Assembly: GCA_006503475.1 (NCBI GenBank) | Contig: RSEH01000090.1 | Coordinates: 62,001 to 126,000, forward strand | DNA: 64,000 bases | Origin: Stentor roeselii | Taxonomy: Eukaryota; Ciliophora; Heterotrichea; Heterotrichida; Stentoridae | Direction of reading: 5' to 3' | In this document: positions 1 to 7,946 of the stretch, piece after piece | How positions within the stretch are numbered: position 1 is the stretch's first letter | Layout: each line of letters starts with the position of its first letter | Notes under the pieces: model-generated | What the model was told of the DNA's origin: nothing | What the model saw: the letters and a program-made list of their open reading frames with translations, nothing else | Databases searched by the model: none | Made by a program: the position numbers and the translations under genes

Positions 1-436
1 TGGTGCCTTGATTGCTACAATTGCTTGTGGGTTTAATGTCAGGGCCACTTCTGCCTTAGAGCCTGATAGAGATGTCTCGAGAGTTGTGTTGAACAAGGTT
101 CAACCTACAGGATTAAGCGGGTGGTGTGCTGAGATTAATGACATCAACAACTGGGTCATGGTCGGCAGTTTCTATAAAATGACTTGGAAAAAAATAGACA
201 TTCAAGGAGTGGCTTCTTCAAGTAACTGGGTGAAAACTTTTAAAGTTTCTTATACAGTTGATGGGGAAAGTTGGAGTTATTATAACAATGGAGAGATTTT
301 AACAGGAAATTACGATGATACTTCTGTGGTTTCAGTGAATCTTACACCTTTCGAAGCGATCGCTGTGAGAATGCATCCAGTGACTTGGAACTCTGGAATT
401 GGTGTTAGAATCGAAATGTACTGCAGTGAGATTTAA
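1..436 (+). CDS. Discoidin (F5/8 type C)-domain lectin, 3' part only
   Basis: The frame is open from the first base, so the gene starts upstream of the window and only its C-terminal domain is seen. The end reads as an F5/8 type C / discoidin domain: SYTVDGESWSYYNNG, then a stretch ending EAIAVRMHPVTWNSGIGVR and a final MYCSEI. It is clearly related to the second domain of the two lectin genes near 31-34 kb, sharing the GFNV, SYTVDG.(S/N)W, FxAxAxRxxP and LR(I/L)E-Y-C pattern. Such domains bind sugars or lipids on the outside of cells or in secreted material. By analogy with the full-length copies it is probably secreted. The stop lies 5 bp from the stop of the convergent gene. The first in-window TTG at base 8 is not a credible start. 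Confidence 0.85.
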   Translation, partial: GALIATIACGFNVRATSALEPDRDVSRVVLNKVQPTGLSGWCAEINDINNWVMVGSFYKMTWKKIDIQGVASSSNWVKTFKVSYTVDGESWSYYNNGEILTGNYDDTSVVSVNLTPFEAIAVRMHPVTWNSGIGVRIEMYCSEI

Positions 437-441
437 CTACA

Positions 442-909
442 TTAATAATTAGACTTTTTATAAAAATAACTCATTTTTTGCTCAGCTAGGACCATTTTTT
501 CTACAAATCTCGTGATTCCTGTGATGCCAACTTCTGGAGCAGGAGTAAGTTTATTTTCTTTGAAAATGTTCAGGTTTTCCTTTTTTTCTCTTCCAGTCCT
601 GGAGTCTGCCAGTCGTTCTTTTGACCTTTGCAGGTAAAAAGTGTTGGCTCTTCGATGCTCTAGATGTCTTGCTGAGTTGTTTTTGGTGCAGGGAACCTGC
701 ACCACGTGAACCTTCGACAAGTCTAAGTTTATTGAATTGTTGCCACTTTTTGGGTAATGTTTCAGCACTAGTCCTCTTCCGATTGAACTGTTTGAAATCG
801 AGCCGTTGTTTCGTGAAGTACCTGAAAATGAGGTTTCTTTTGTTAAGGACTGGTCTGACTTCCTTCTTTGGTGCTTTGCCAGGGCCTGGATATTTTTAAA
901 TCTTTCCAT
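442..909 (-). CDS. Hypothetical basic protein, 155 aa
   Basis: Not recognised. The frame runs from an ATG at 909 to a TAA that ends 5 bp from the convergent lectin gene. The product is rich in Lys, Arg, Ser and Asn, begins MERFKNIQALAKHQRRKSDQ and has no signal peptide or membrane segment. An open frame on the other strand (621-899) is judged its shadow, because the minus-strand product has the low-hydrophobicity, charged composition typical of neighbouring genes while the plus-strand one is Cys/Phe/Leu-rich. The upstream neighbour on the same strand ends 31 bp before this start. Function unknown. Confidence 0.6.
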   Translation of the reverse strand: MERFKNIQALAKHQRRKSDQSLTKETSFSGTSRNNGSISNSSIGRGLVLKHYPKSGNNSINLDLSKVHVVQVPCTKNNSARHLEHRRANTFYLQRSKERLADSRTGREKKENLNIFKENKLTPAPEVGITGITRFVEKMVLAEQKMSYFYKKSNY

Positions 910-940
910 CTAACAGCTTATTATCGATATTTTAAATTAA

Positions 941-1606
941 CTAAAATGTCACGATTTTTTTTGCTGAAGATTTCGTGCTGTTTGTTTTGTATCTGGAGAG
1001 GACTTTGTCGATTTTACTTGAAAAAAAATTGGCTTTGTAGGAATTTTTACTTATGTAACTTGGCTTACGGCTTTGAGGGGTTGGAGTACTCGAGCCAGTT
1101 TTTTCATTCTTAAACTCCCTTTTTTTCCATCCATTTTCTTTCATCTGAGAAAGAATCAACCTTTCTGGAGAAACCGGATAATAAACCGAATTCGCAGTTT
1201 TGCATACCTTTTTAACTTTAAAACTCGATGGAAAAATCGTATATTTTTTCACGACAGATTCCACAAGATCTGAGTTGCTATATGCATTAGCAGTGAACTC
1301 ATTTCTAGAAAATCCGAAAGTATCACAATCCGAAGTATGTTTGAATGAAAGTTTTGATTCCCACATCGAAGGATCCATTTGTCTATGACGAGTTTTTAGG
1401 TATTTTTTCGGTGTAGGGAAGATTTTCGGTGAAGAAGGTGCTGAAATTTGAGGTAATTCCGGAACGGTCACAGGAGGTCCTTCATCTTTGAATCTTTTTG
1501 CTTTGATAAAAATAGTCATGACTGGAGTTTTCAATTGACTTTCAGGGTCCGGAGACGATTCAAGGTGCTTCATGACTCTTCTGTGAGTGAATAGAAATTC
1601 TCTCAT
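941..1606 (-). CDS. Hypothetical basic protein, 221 aa
   Basis: Not recognised. ATG at 1606, stop TAG at 941. The product is basic and Ser/Pro/Lys-rich, with a proline-rich stretch (VPELPQISAPSSPKIFPTP) around residues 48-67, and looks largely disordered. There is no signal peptide, membrane segment or clear domain. It lies head-to-tail with the next minus-strand gene (31 bp) and is divergent from the gene starting at 1699 (92 bp). The uninterrupted frame and the low-complexity but not shadow-like composition support a real gene. Confidence 0.6.
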   Translation of the reverse strand: MREFLFTHRRVMKHLESSPDPESQLKTPVMTIFIKAKRFKDEGPPVTVPELPQISAPSSPKIFPTPKKYLKTRHRQMDPSMWESKLSFKHTSDCDTFGFSRNEFTANAYSNSDLVESVVKKYTIFPSSFKVKKVCKTANSVYYPVSPERLILSQMKENGWKKREFKNEKTGSSTPTPQSRKPSYISKNSYKANFFSSKIDKVLSRYKTNSTKSSAKKIVTF

Positions 1607-1698
1607 GTTATTATTATGTCTAATGGTTATATCATTGAATAGACTGTCAGAGCACTGCTCTTGACGATTCCTTTAATTCAACAGGCTTTATAAACAAT

Positions 1699-2130
1699 AT
1701 GAATATAATTAAAGCGATTTCCTCTGTTCAGAAAGCTTTTAGTTACTTCTTCGGCTTCACTCCTCGAGTCCTTCCAAGCCTCTCTGCCAAGTCCAACTTG
1801 AGCCTTAAAGAAAGATCTGGACTTTCCTTTATTTCACTTCCAGGATCGGAAAAAATCCGCTCGGCTCGTCAGTCAAATGACAAAAAAAATCAACTTCAAG
1901 AGAAAAAAGCGAGTTTTTTGCAAGTTCTTTGCCCACCTGTCGAAGGTCCTGAGGTAAAAAATAAAGAAAATATTACCTGTCAAGTCCTTCATCGAGTGGC
2001 AGTCCGGTCAATAGTCCAGGCGCTTCATACAACTGAAAGTCGAGAACTGTCTGAGTCCGAATTCGAACTGATCAACACGACTCACTCCTCGTATTTAGAC
2101 TCTGAAGAGCAGAGACTGGCAATTTCTTAA
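1699..2130 (+). CDS. Hypothetical protein, 143 aa
   Basis: Not recognised. ATG at 1699, with the AT-rich leader TTTATAAACAAT just before it. The first ~25 residues are moderately hydrophobic (MNIIKAISSVQKAFSYFFGF), which could be an amphipathic targeting helix. The rest is Ser/Glu/Arg-rich and ends with an acidic stretch (ESRELSESEFELI). It is convergent with the small MGCxxC gene, with 26 bp between stops. No domain can be named. Confidence 0.55.
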   Translation: MNIIKAISSVQKAFSYFFGFTPRVLPSLSAKSNLSLKERSGLSFISLPGSEKIRSARQSNDKKNQLQEKKASFLQVLCPPVEGPEVKNKENITCQVLHRVAVRSIVQALHTTESRELSESEFELINTTHSSYLDSEEQRLAIS

Positions 2131-2156
2131 TAAATGTTAAGAATCTTTCATTAAGT

Positions 2157-2390
2157 TTATATATTCAAACTACTTGAAAAATCATAACTTTTCTGAGATT
2201 GGCATGGAATATTAGAGTGAGCTCGAGAAGGGATAAAGGATTCTTCGTTTTTTGCACTTTCTTCTTTTATTGTATATAAATTTATCTCTGTCTGTGGAAA
2301 GATTTCACCGTTTTCTTGAGTGGTTTCTTTAGGATGATGGTCGATGTTGATTTTCGGTTTTTTTCTTTGAGTGCAGATTGAACAGCCCAT
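2157..2390 (-). CDS. Small MGCxxC protein, predicted N-myristoylated/palmitoylated, 77 aa
   Basis: Starts MGCSICTQRKKPKI. Gly2 followed by Cys3 and Cys6 is the classic pattern for N-myristoylation plus palmitoylation, so the protein is probably held on the inner face of a membrane, helped by the basic RKK patch. A second gene at 28650-28838 encodes a relative with the same start (MGC-x2-C-x2-RK-x-PKI) and the same C-terminal motif I(K/R)E-x-SA(K/R)NEES-x2-PSR. The shared motifs in two otherwise divergent tiny proteins make both genes credible and define a family not matched to anything known to me. It is divergent from the p24 gene, with 15 bp between start codons. Function unknown; a membrane-bound adaptor or kinase/phosphatase target is only a guess. 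Confidence 0.75.
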   Translation of the reverse strand: MGCSICTQRKKPKINIDHHPKETTQENGEIFPQTEINLYTIKEESAKNEESFIPSRAHSNIPCQSQKSYDFSSSLNI

Positions 2391-2405
2391 TATTATTTAG
2401 CTTTG

Positions 2406-3017
2406 ATGATAAAATCGTTACTTTTTTTACTTTTTTCTCAGATTTCTGCTGTGTTTTACCTTTTACCACCTGAAAAGGAGACTTGCTTTTTACTTGACTT
2501 GCCTGATTCAATAGTTATTTTTGCGACTTATGGACTTTTCAACCGGCCTCCTGAGGACATGCCTGAAGATGGGGTCTTGTTAAGAGTTCTTAACACAAGG
2601 TCCAGTCAGATTTTTCAACAAGTTTTCAGAGAAACTGGAAAGTTTTCATTTACAAGCCAAGAGTCAGGAAAGCATCGAGTTTGCATTCAAACAACTCGAC
2701 GCTGGACTAATGAAAAAGTTGGAGTTGAGATAAAACTTGACAACTATCAAAATTATGAGGTTCATGAACATCTCGTGAAAAAAGATGAACTTTTGCATAT
2801 TGATGAAATCGTTCAAAGTCTCAACCAGAGGACTGAAGATTTGATCAAAGTTCAACAGTATGATAGGGAAAAAGAAGCAAAGTTTAAGGATGAAAGTGAG
2901 GAAGTTCATGGAAGGATCTTGGTTTTTACTTTGGTTCAGACTTTGGTGATTTTTTTTTCTGGTGTCTGGCAAATTTTGAATTTGAGAAGGTTTTTTATTG
3001 AAAAAAGGATTTTTTAA
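2406..3017 (+). CDS. p24/emp24/TMED family cargo receptor (GOLD domain)
   Basis: Type I membrane protein of the early secretory pathway that helps load cargo into COPII/COPI vesicles. Start taken at the ATG at 2406; the codon before it is TTG. Signal peptide about residues 1-17 (MIKSLLFLLFSQISAVFY), lumenal GOLD domain about 20-115 with the expected pair of cysteines (C27, C93), coiled-coil region about 130-165, one TM helix about 170-187 and a short cytosolic tail, LRRFFIEKRIF. The tail has the FF motif used by COPII and basic residues as in p24 proteins. Length 203 aa is usual for the family. The last ~16 codons lie in the first unit of a tandem repeat that continues downstream. Confidence 0.93.
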   Translation: MIKSLLFLLFSQISAVFYLLPPEKETCFLLDLPDSIVIFATYGLFNRPPEDMPEDGVLLRVLNTRSSQIFQQVFRETGKFSFTSQESGKHRVCIQTTRRWTNEKVGVEIKLDNYQNYEVHEHLVKKDELLHIDEIVQSLNQRTEDLIKVQQYDREKEAKFKDESEEVHGRILVFTLVQTLVIFFSGVWQILNLRRFFIEKRIF

Positions 3018-3393
3018 GGTTTATGCTATTTAAGTTATTTGAGATGTAGTGATTTCTTTTAAATTTAAGTTTTTTTTTATGATCTCTTCGTGATGGTTGT
3101 TGAGATTCTGGCAGATCTGGAATTTGAGAAGATTTTTTATTGAAAAAAGGATTTTTTAAGCTTTATTATATATTAACTTATTTAAATAAAGTGATTTCTT
3201 TTAAATTCAAGTCTTTTTTTCATGACTTCTTCGTAATGGTTGTTGAGATTCTGGCAGATCTGGAACTTGAGAAGATTTTTTATTAAAAAAAGGATTTTTA
3301 AGCTTTATTCTATGTTAACTTATTTTGGATGTAGTTTGTGATTTCTTTTAAATTCAAGTCTTTTTTTCCTGACTTCTTCGTGATGATTGTTGA
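2965..3393. repeat. Tandem repeat of ~143 bp (3 units) built from two gene ends
   Basis: Three units of about 142-143 bp begin at about 2965, 3107 and 3250. Unit 1 contains the true end of the p24 gene (plus strand) and unit 3 contains the true end of the coiled-coil gene (minus strand). Each unit carries a copy of both ends. Units 2 and 3 still encode in frame a p24-like tail, WQIWNLRRFFI(E/K)KRIF. The array fills the whole space between the two convergent genes. Confidence 0.9.
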
Positions 3394-4353
3394 GACCTTC
3401 TGTACGAATTGTCTGATTTCTTTGCTTTGTTTTGCAACTTCAGCAAGAAAAAGTACTTTTTTATAGAGATCTTTTTCACTAGCAACTCCAAGTTCTTGAA
3501 TGAGTTCCTTCATAAAGCTACTTTCTTGAGTATTCCTCTTCATTAAACTTTCCAGTTCCGCGTTTTTTACTTTAAAGAATTCATTTTCACTTCTTAGTTC
3601 CTTGATCTCGCTTTCAAGTCCCAAAACGACCTTTCTATAAAACTCGACAGTCGCAGTTTCCACAAGTCTTTCGTCATAACAGCTCAAGTTGCTTTTCTTT
3701 AAACTCGTGATTTCATTCAGCAACTCTTCATATTTTAGCTCTGCTTCTTTCAATTTATTTTCATATTCGTCTTTCAAGTCCTGAGCCAGGTCAAGTTCTT
3801 TGACAAGTCGTGAGTTCTCGTCGTTCTATTTAAAAAATACTGCAAGTTCTAGTTCTGAGTAAAGTTTGTAGTTCGGCTTTGATTTTTGGTTTAAATAAAT
3901 GTTTTCTTCACGGCCGGCTTTGGCTTCTAGTAAAAGTTTTAGTTCTTTAATGTGTTGGTTTGCGAGTTGGTTTTGGTTGATTAAATAGTGGAAGTCAACT
4001 TCGTATTGGTTTATCTGATCAGATAAATCGTCGAGTTGTGATATTAGTTCCTTCTCATGTGCTTGAAAAGCTTGGATTGTCTGTTCTTTTTCTTTTAGTA
4101 ACTTTTCAAGTGTTCTGCATCTTTCAGGATCAGCGAGATGCGGGTAAAGTCTTTGATTTATCTCAGAGATTTTTAAATCAATTAGTGATGAACTCAAGTT
4201 GGAAATTCGGTTCAGGTCTTGGTCTTCGTAGATTCCAGAGAGTTGAAGGTCTGACTCGGATAGTTTTGACTCATTTGATTTCAGCTTCGCTTTGATTAAG
4301 GCCAGCTCTTCTTCGATGTCCATTGAGTTTTTTAGCAGAGGAGACTCTTGCAT
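3310..4353 (-). CDS. Coiled-coil protein, 342 aa, one 15-nt intron
   Basis: Two open frames (4353-3841 and 3825-3310) join after removal of a 15-nt intron at 3840-3826, giving ...ELELA-NDENSRLVKELDL... without a frame change. The product is Leu/Glu/Lys-rich with long heptad-like stretches over most of its length, and ends KKDLNLKEITNYIQNKLT. No other domain is visible; a cytoskeletal or centrosome-type scaffold is a guess. It is divergent from the gene at 4379 with 25 bp between start codons. Its 3' end lies in the tandem repeat shared with the p24 gene. Confidence 0.85.
3826..3840 (-). other. 15-nt intron
   Basis: Sense sequence GTATTTTTTAAATAG, phase 0, A at position 10. Retention would stop translation at the TAG. 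Confidence 0.9.
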
Positions 4354-4378
4354 GTTTAAGATTTGATAATAATTGGAA

Positions 4379-5671
4379 ATGCAGAAAACTGATTCACCTC
4401 CACCATCTCATCGAAGTCCTAAAAGGAAAAACACTGAACTTAGTGTTTTATCATCAAAATCTCATTACGCAACATATCAATACAAAAGTCCAGACAACTC
4501 AATTTCCCTTTTAATGCTCGAAAGTTACTTATCCGACATCGTGAAAACAATATCAGAGCACAAGTCAATAACCGAGCACTCCTACATGCAAGTAGGTCCA
4601 ATGCGAAACATCCTATCCGACTGCATGTCTCTATCAAACATAACTTTCGAATTTTACAGCCAAGTAGATGCAGCTTTAAACCTTCTCTGCAAGATATACG
4701 AGTACTCCTGCACAAGTATGATAAAAGACCTAGTTCGACTTCTGGCAAGAATCTGCGGAATGATAGGAAACAAAGAGCACTTCACCCAAGGCGTATCAGT
4801 TCCAATGCGTGAGTCCTTCGGCACAAACCTAGACCAATGCCTAGTCGAGTTGAAGATTCGAATCAACAGAGTCACTCCTCGTGTGATAAACGTAAGAAAA
4901 ATACAGATTTTCAGGAATATTTTAAGCCCTGCTAAAGAAATCGAAGTAGTTTGTTATGGATTTTTAAAGTTTTACTGTGAAATCGACCCGACAATCCCCA
5001 GACCGGGATATGAGGACCCGATGCTCGCAATGAGTCGATTTTCGAGAAACCCAGGACATGTTGTTCAGATGATCAGGAAGACGAAAAGTTACCTTGATGA
5101 AGAAATGATCAGTCTTCGAATTGCTCGAGAAGTCAATCGATTGATTCAAAAAACACCTCCTGAAGTTCTTACTTGTATTGATAAAACTCTCACTGGGTTT
5201 ATTATTTGGGACCTTGTTAGGTATTCATTGGAATATTATAGGACTTATGGACTTTTTCATTATAAACTCGATATTTTTGAAAGTAACTTGATTGATGACT
5301 TTGAAGATGAGGATATGGCTAAAACTAATAAGTTTCCTTTTGTGGAAATGGAAAGTGTCTCGAAAGGTTGTAAAAGTGTCAAAAAATTTAAAAATTCGAA
5401 AGAGTTTAAAAGGCGACTTAGCTTTAGCAGTCCTGTTAGGGTTAGAAAGTCACCTGTTAACAGCAGACTAGATGATTATAATTCGATGGTGCAGGAAAAG
5501 TTTCAGGAGTTTCTTGTCAATAAATTGAGGACTTCTTCAAATTCACCGAAAAAAAATGAACTGCTTGATGAGTTTTCCAGTTATTTGACAAGGATTGATC
5601 AGGTGACAATAGATAGCTTGTGGGATCGCAATAATCTCTCGAAGACTGCCCTGAACCTGAAATTTTTATAG
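4379..5671 (+). CDS. Hypothetical protein, 430 aa
   Basis: Not recognised. The best start is the ATG at 4379; two codons earlier the frame only offers TTG. N-terminal ~40 residues are Ser/Pro/Lys-rich and disordered. Residues ~50-290 look like a folded, mostly helical domain with well-spaced hydrophobics and several Cys. The C-terminal third is basic and Ser-rich (for example FKRRLSFSSPVRVRKSP), with possible phosphorylation sites. No membrane segment. The 5' half uses C-rich codons and the 3' half G-rich codons, as in many genes here. Confidence 0.75.
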   Translation: MQKTDSPPPSHRSPKRKNTELSVLSSKSHYATYQYKSPDNSISLLMLESYLSDIVKTISEHKSITEHSYMQVGPMRNILSDCMSLSNITFEFYSQVDAALNLLCKIYEYSCTSMIKDLVRLLARICGMIGNKEHFTQGVSVPMRESFGTNLDQCLVELKIRINRVTPRVINVRKIQIFRNILSPAKEIEVVCYGFLKFYCEIDPTIPRPGYEDPMLAMSRFSRNPGHVVQMIRKTKSYLDEEMISLRIAREVNRLIQKTPPEVLTCIDKTLTGFIIWDLVRYSLEYYRTYGLFHYKLDIFESNLIDDFEDEDMAKTNKFPFVEMESVSKGCKSVKKFKNSKEFKRRLSFSSPVRVRKSPVNSRLDDYNSMVQEKFQEFLVNKLRTSSNSPKKNELLDEFSSYLTRIDQVTIDSLWDRNNLSKTALNLKFL

Positions 5672-5943
5672 GAAATTAGTAAATTAAGGAATAGAAGAAT
5701 ATAAAGATAATGATCTTCTTGATAATATTTCAAAATATTCACTTAGTCCTTCTGACAATTCTTTGTAATCCTTATTTAAAACTTCGAAATATTTATAATA
5801 TTCATGTGTATATCTCTTCTCTATTCTTATAATCCTTTTGAACTAACTAAAGTATTTTATTAAATTCACTCTGAAGTCTCCTGTCTCTTCTTTATCATAC
5901 TTCAACATTCATCAGGAAGTATTAAAAATCAGTTAAACTAATA

Positions 5944-6696
5944 ATGACTACTTCCAAATGTTTTCTGGACAGTCTGAACCTCGATATGGTGACTGAAGCA
6001 GACCATGTACACAACTACTGCTACTGTTCGAGATGCACATGCGGGCGTCACATCTGTCCAAAGCCAAGCTCAAAACGTTACCCTCGTTCAACATTTAATT
6101 CATTTTACAAGCTAAACTATAAACGCCATTCCGTATCAAACCGTCCAACATCCTCCTCAACAACATACCGTAAAAGTCAATTCAAGCTAGAGTCAGAGAC
6201 AACAACAAGCCACGACTTCCAAGCCTGGGAGGTAGACAAGTCGTTTAACATAAAAGCAGCGACTTCACCAGCACAGAAGTCAGGTTACAAGTTATCCGCG
6301 AGCAGTACTTACAAGCAAGATTTCGCTGACAGAGGTCCGATGAAAACTGAGATGATTAAACAAGTCTCTATGCCTGTTGCAGCTGGTGTCAAGTTCAACG
6401 CGACGACGACTTATAACAATTTTTACTCGAATTCGCCTGGAAAGCCGAGCAAAATGGCAAGTCCTCATGTTAATACCAATATTTTATGCACTGCTGGGAA
6501 TACTAAACCGCCGGAATCGACTACTAAGGCCAATTTCTTGAAACATGTACCTTTTCCTAGTTATCAGATTGTGAGAGGGGATAGCACTATGCCTCTACCT
6601 GCTTATCCTAATCAGTATGTTACTGTTAATAGTGCAAATTTTAATGTGAAAGATATGGGATGTACTATTAGAAGAGCTCGGAGGTCTTTGGATTAG
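5944..6696 (+). CDS. SAXO/MAP6-like microtubule-stabilising protein
   Basis: Probably binds and stabilises axonemal or basal-body microtubules. Near the N-terminus (about residues 26-40) is the motif CYCSRCTCGRHICP, matching the Cys motif that opens SAXO (FAM154) proteins (C-x-C-x2-C-x-CGRH-x-CP). After it come spaced repeats resembling the SAXO/MAP6 Mn modules: ETTTSHDFQAW, SSTYKQDF, TTTYNNFY, STTKANF and VNSANFNVKDMG. Length 250 aa is short for the family (human SAXO1 is larger), so it has fewer modules. No introns are needed. A heterotrich with heavy cortical microtubule bands would be expected to have several such genes. The family call rests on the Cys motif plus repeats. Confidence 0.82.
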   Translation: MTTSKCFLDSLNLDMVTEADHVHNYCYCSRCTCGRHICPKPSSKRYPRSTFNSFYKLNYKRHSVSNRPTSSSTTYRKSQFKLESETTTSHDFQAWEVDKSFNIKAATSPAQKSGYKLSASSTYKQDFADRGPMKTEMIKQVSMPVAAGVKFNATTTYNNFYSNSPGKPSKMASPHVNTNILCTAGNTKPPESTTKANFLKHVPFPSYQIVRGDSTMPLPAYPNQYVTVNSANFNVKDMGCTIRRARRSLD

Positions 6697-7048
6697 ATTT
6701 TTTAATATTTAGAAATTTAAGAAACTTTTAACAACGATTTTTTTTGGTATTTTTATAAAAATTTTATTTTCAAGGTGATAAGAGAATTATTTGGCTTTCT
6801 TCATTTATTAGAAGCCACTTTACCTCTTAATTCCACAATTCTTTAATTTCTTTCTTGATTTAAACCCACTCCAATTAATCCCTTTCCTAAAAACCACCTG
6901 AATTTTTTTATTTCAATTAAAACCCGCTTATTTTTTTACTTAATTAAAACCACCTTAATTCCTAACCTCTTCAAATCTACCTTCAATTTCTTTACTTTCA
7001 TTAAAACAAAATAATATCTTCAGCGTCTATTCATTTTCTTATACTCTA
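6697..7048. other. Intergenic, 352 bp, degenerate C/A-rich repeats
   Basis: No gene seen. From about 6820 to 7010 the plus strand has three or four poor copies of a unit containing TTTAAACCCACTCC / ATTAAAACCCGCTT / ATTAAAACCACCTT, each followed by a T-rich run. It lies directly upstream of the gene at 7049 and may be its promoter region. Confidence 0.5.
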
Positions 7049-7750
7049 ATGGAAGAAACCGAAAACATCTACAACTGGAGACTCAGCCCAACCCATTCAA
7101 AAAAGTCAAAAGAGCCAAGTTTATCCCACATCTCAAAATCCGTTCTTCAAGAATTCTGTGAAAGTCCTCAGTTCAAATCGCTTCCAACCCCCGACATATT
7201 CATTCCTTTTCACAACGAAAGAGACGGCCTGAACCGTTTAATCAAGTCAAACTCTCAGAAGTTTTCAAAACAAGGCAAAAATCGCAACTTGAGTTTAAAA
7301 ACAGGGAAAAAAATCGTGGCGAGCAAGAAAATCCTTCTAAAAAATCCTCTTAACAGCGAAACTCCTGCAGTTGGGACTTATTCGATTAATTATGACTGGA
7401 ACAAGCAATCTTTTAACAAAAGATCACCGAAAAAGTTTAACTTTAGGTCGAATCAAAGTCCAAATGAAGTTTGTCGAAGCTTTGAAAGGGCTGAACAAGT
7501 TTCTAGGGTGTTAGGAAAGGAAAAAATGAATAAAACTAGAGAATTGTTTCAGTTGGAAAGGAAATTTAACTTCGTGCCGAGGAAAAAAGGCATTTGGGAA
7601 GACATCAAAATTCAGGAACTTTCGAAAGGGTTTGCTTTCAAGTCTATTGAGGAAAATGAAAGTATTGTAAATGCTCATCATAATAATATCATCAGTTCTA
7701 TTCAGAAGTTCAAACAAGATATGCTTAGTATTCAGAAGTATCTGAAATAA
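7049..7750 (+). CDS. Hypothetical protein with one STPGR-like motif, 233 aa
   Basis: The product is basic and Ser/Lys/Asn-rich. At about residues 107-120 is PAVGTYSINYDW, which resembles the PGPGxY / STPGR (SHIPPO) motif of ciliary and cytoskeletal proteins. Only one copy is present, so the resemblance is weak evidence for a ciliary role. The C-terminus is more hydrophobic and could form a short helix pair. ATG at 7049 follows a C/A-rich leader. No introns. Otherwise unrecognised. Confidence 0.7.
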   Translation: MEETENIYNWRLSPTHSKKSKEPSLSHISKSVLQEFCESPQFKSLPTPDIFIPFHNERDGLNRLIKSNSQKFSKQGKNRNLSLKTGKKIVASKKILLKNPLNSETPAVGTYSINYDWNKQSFNKRSPKKFNFRSNQSPNEVCRSFERAEQVSRVLGKEKMNKTRELFQLERKFNFVPRKKGIWEDIKIQELSKGFAFKSIEENESIVNAHHNNIISSIQKFKQDMLSIQKYLK

Positions 7751-7946
7751 TAGTAAATACTTGAATGGAAGATTTCAATGTTGGAGGATTTATGATTGTT
7801 TTTGGAAGGATTTTTTTAGGGTTGGAAGGAAAGAGTTTAGAGGATAGTGACTTTGGAAAGGGTTGATTTTTTTTGTAGAAAAAACTTAGGAAGCTTAAGA
7901 CTCTTAAATTTTAGAATTATTTCTTTTTGAAATATTTAAACAATAA

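Noticed and set aside
621-899. Open frame on the plus strand, 92 codons
   Set aside because: Lies fully opposite the 155-aa minus-strand frame; its Cys/Phe/Leu composition is what the complement of a Lys/Glu-rich gene gives.
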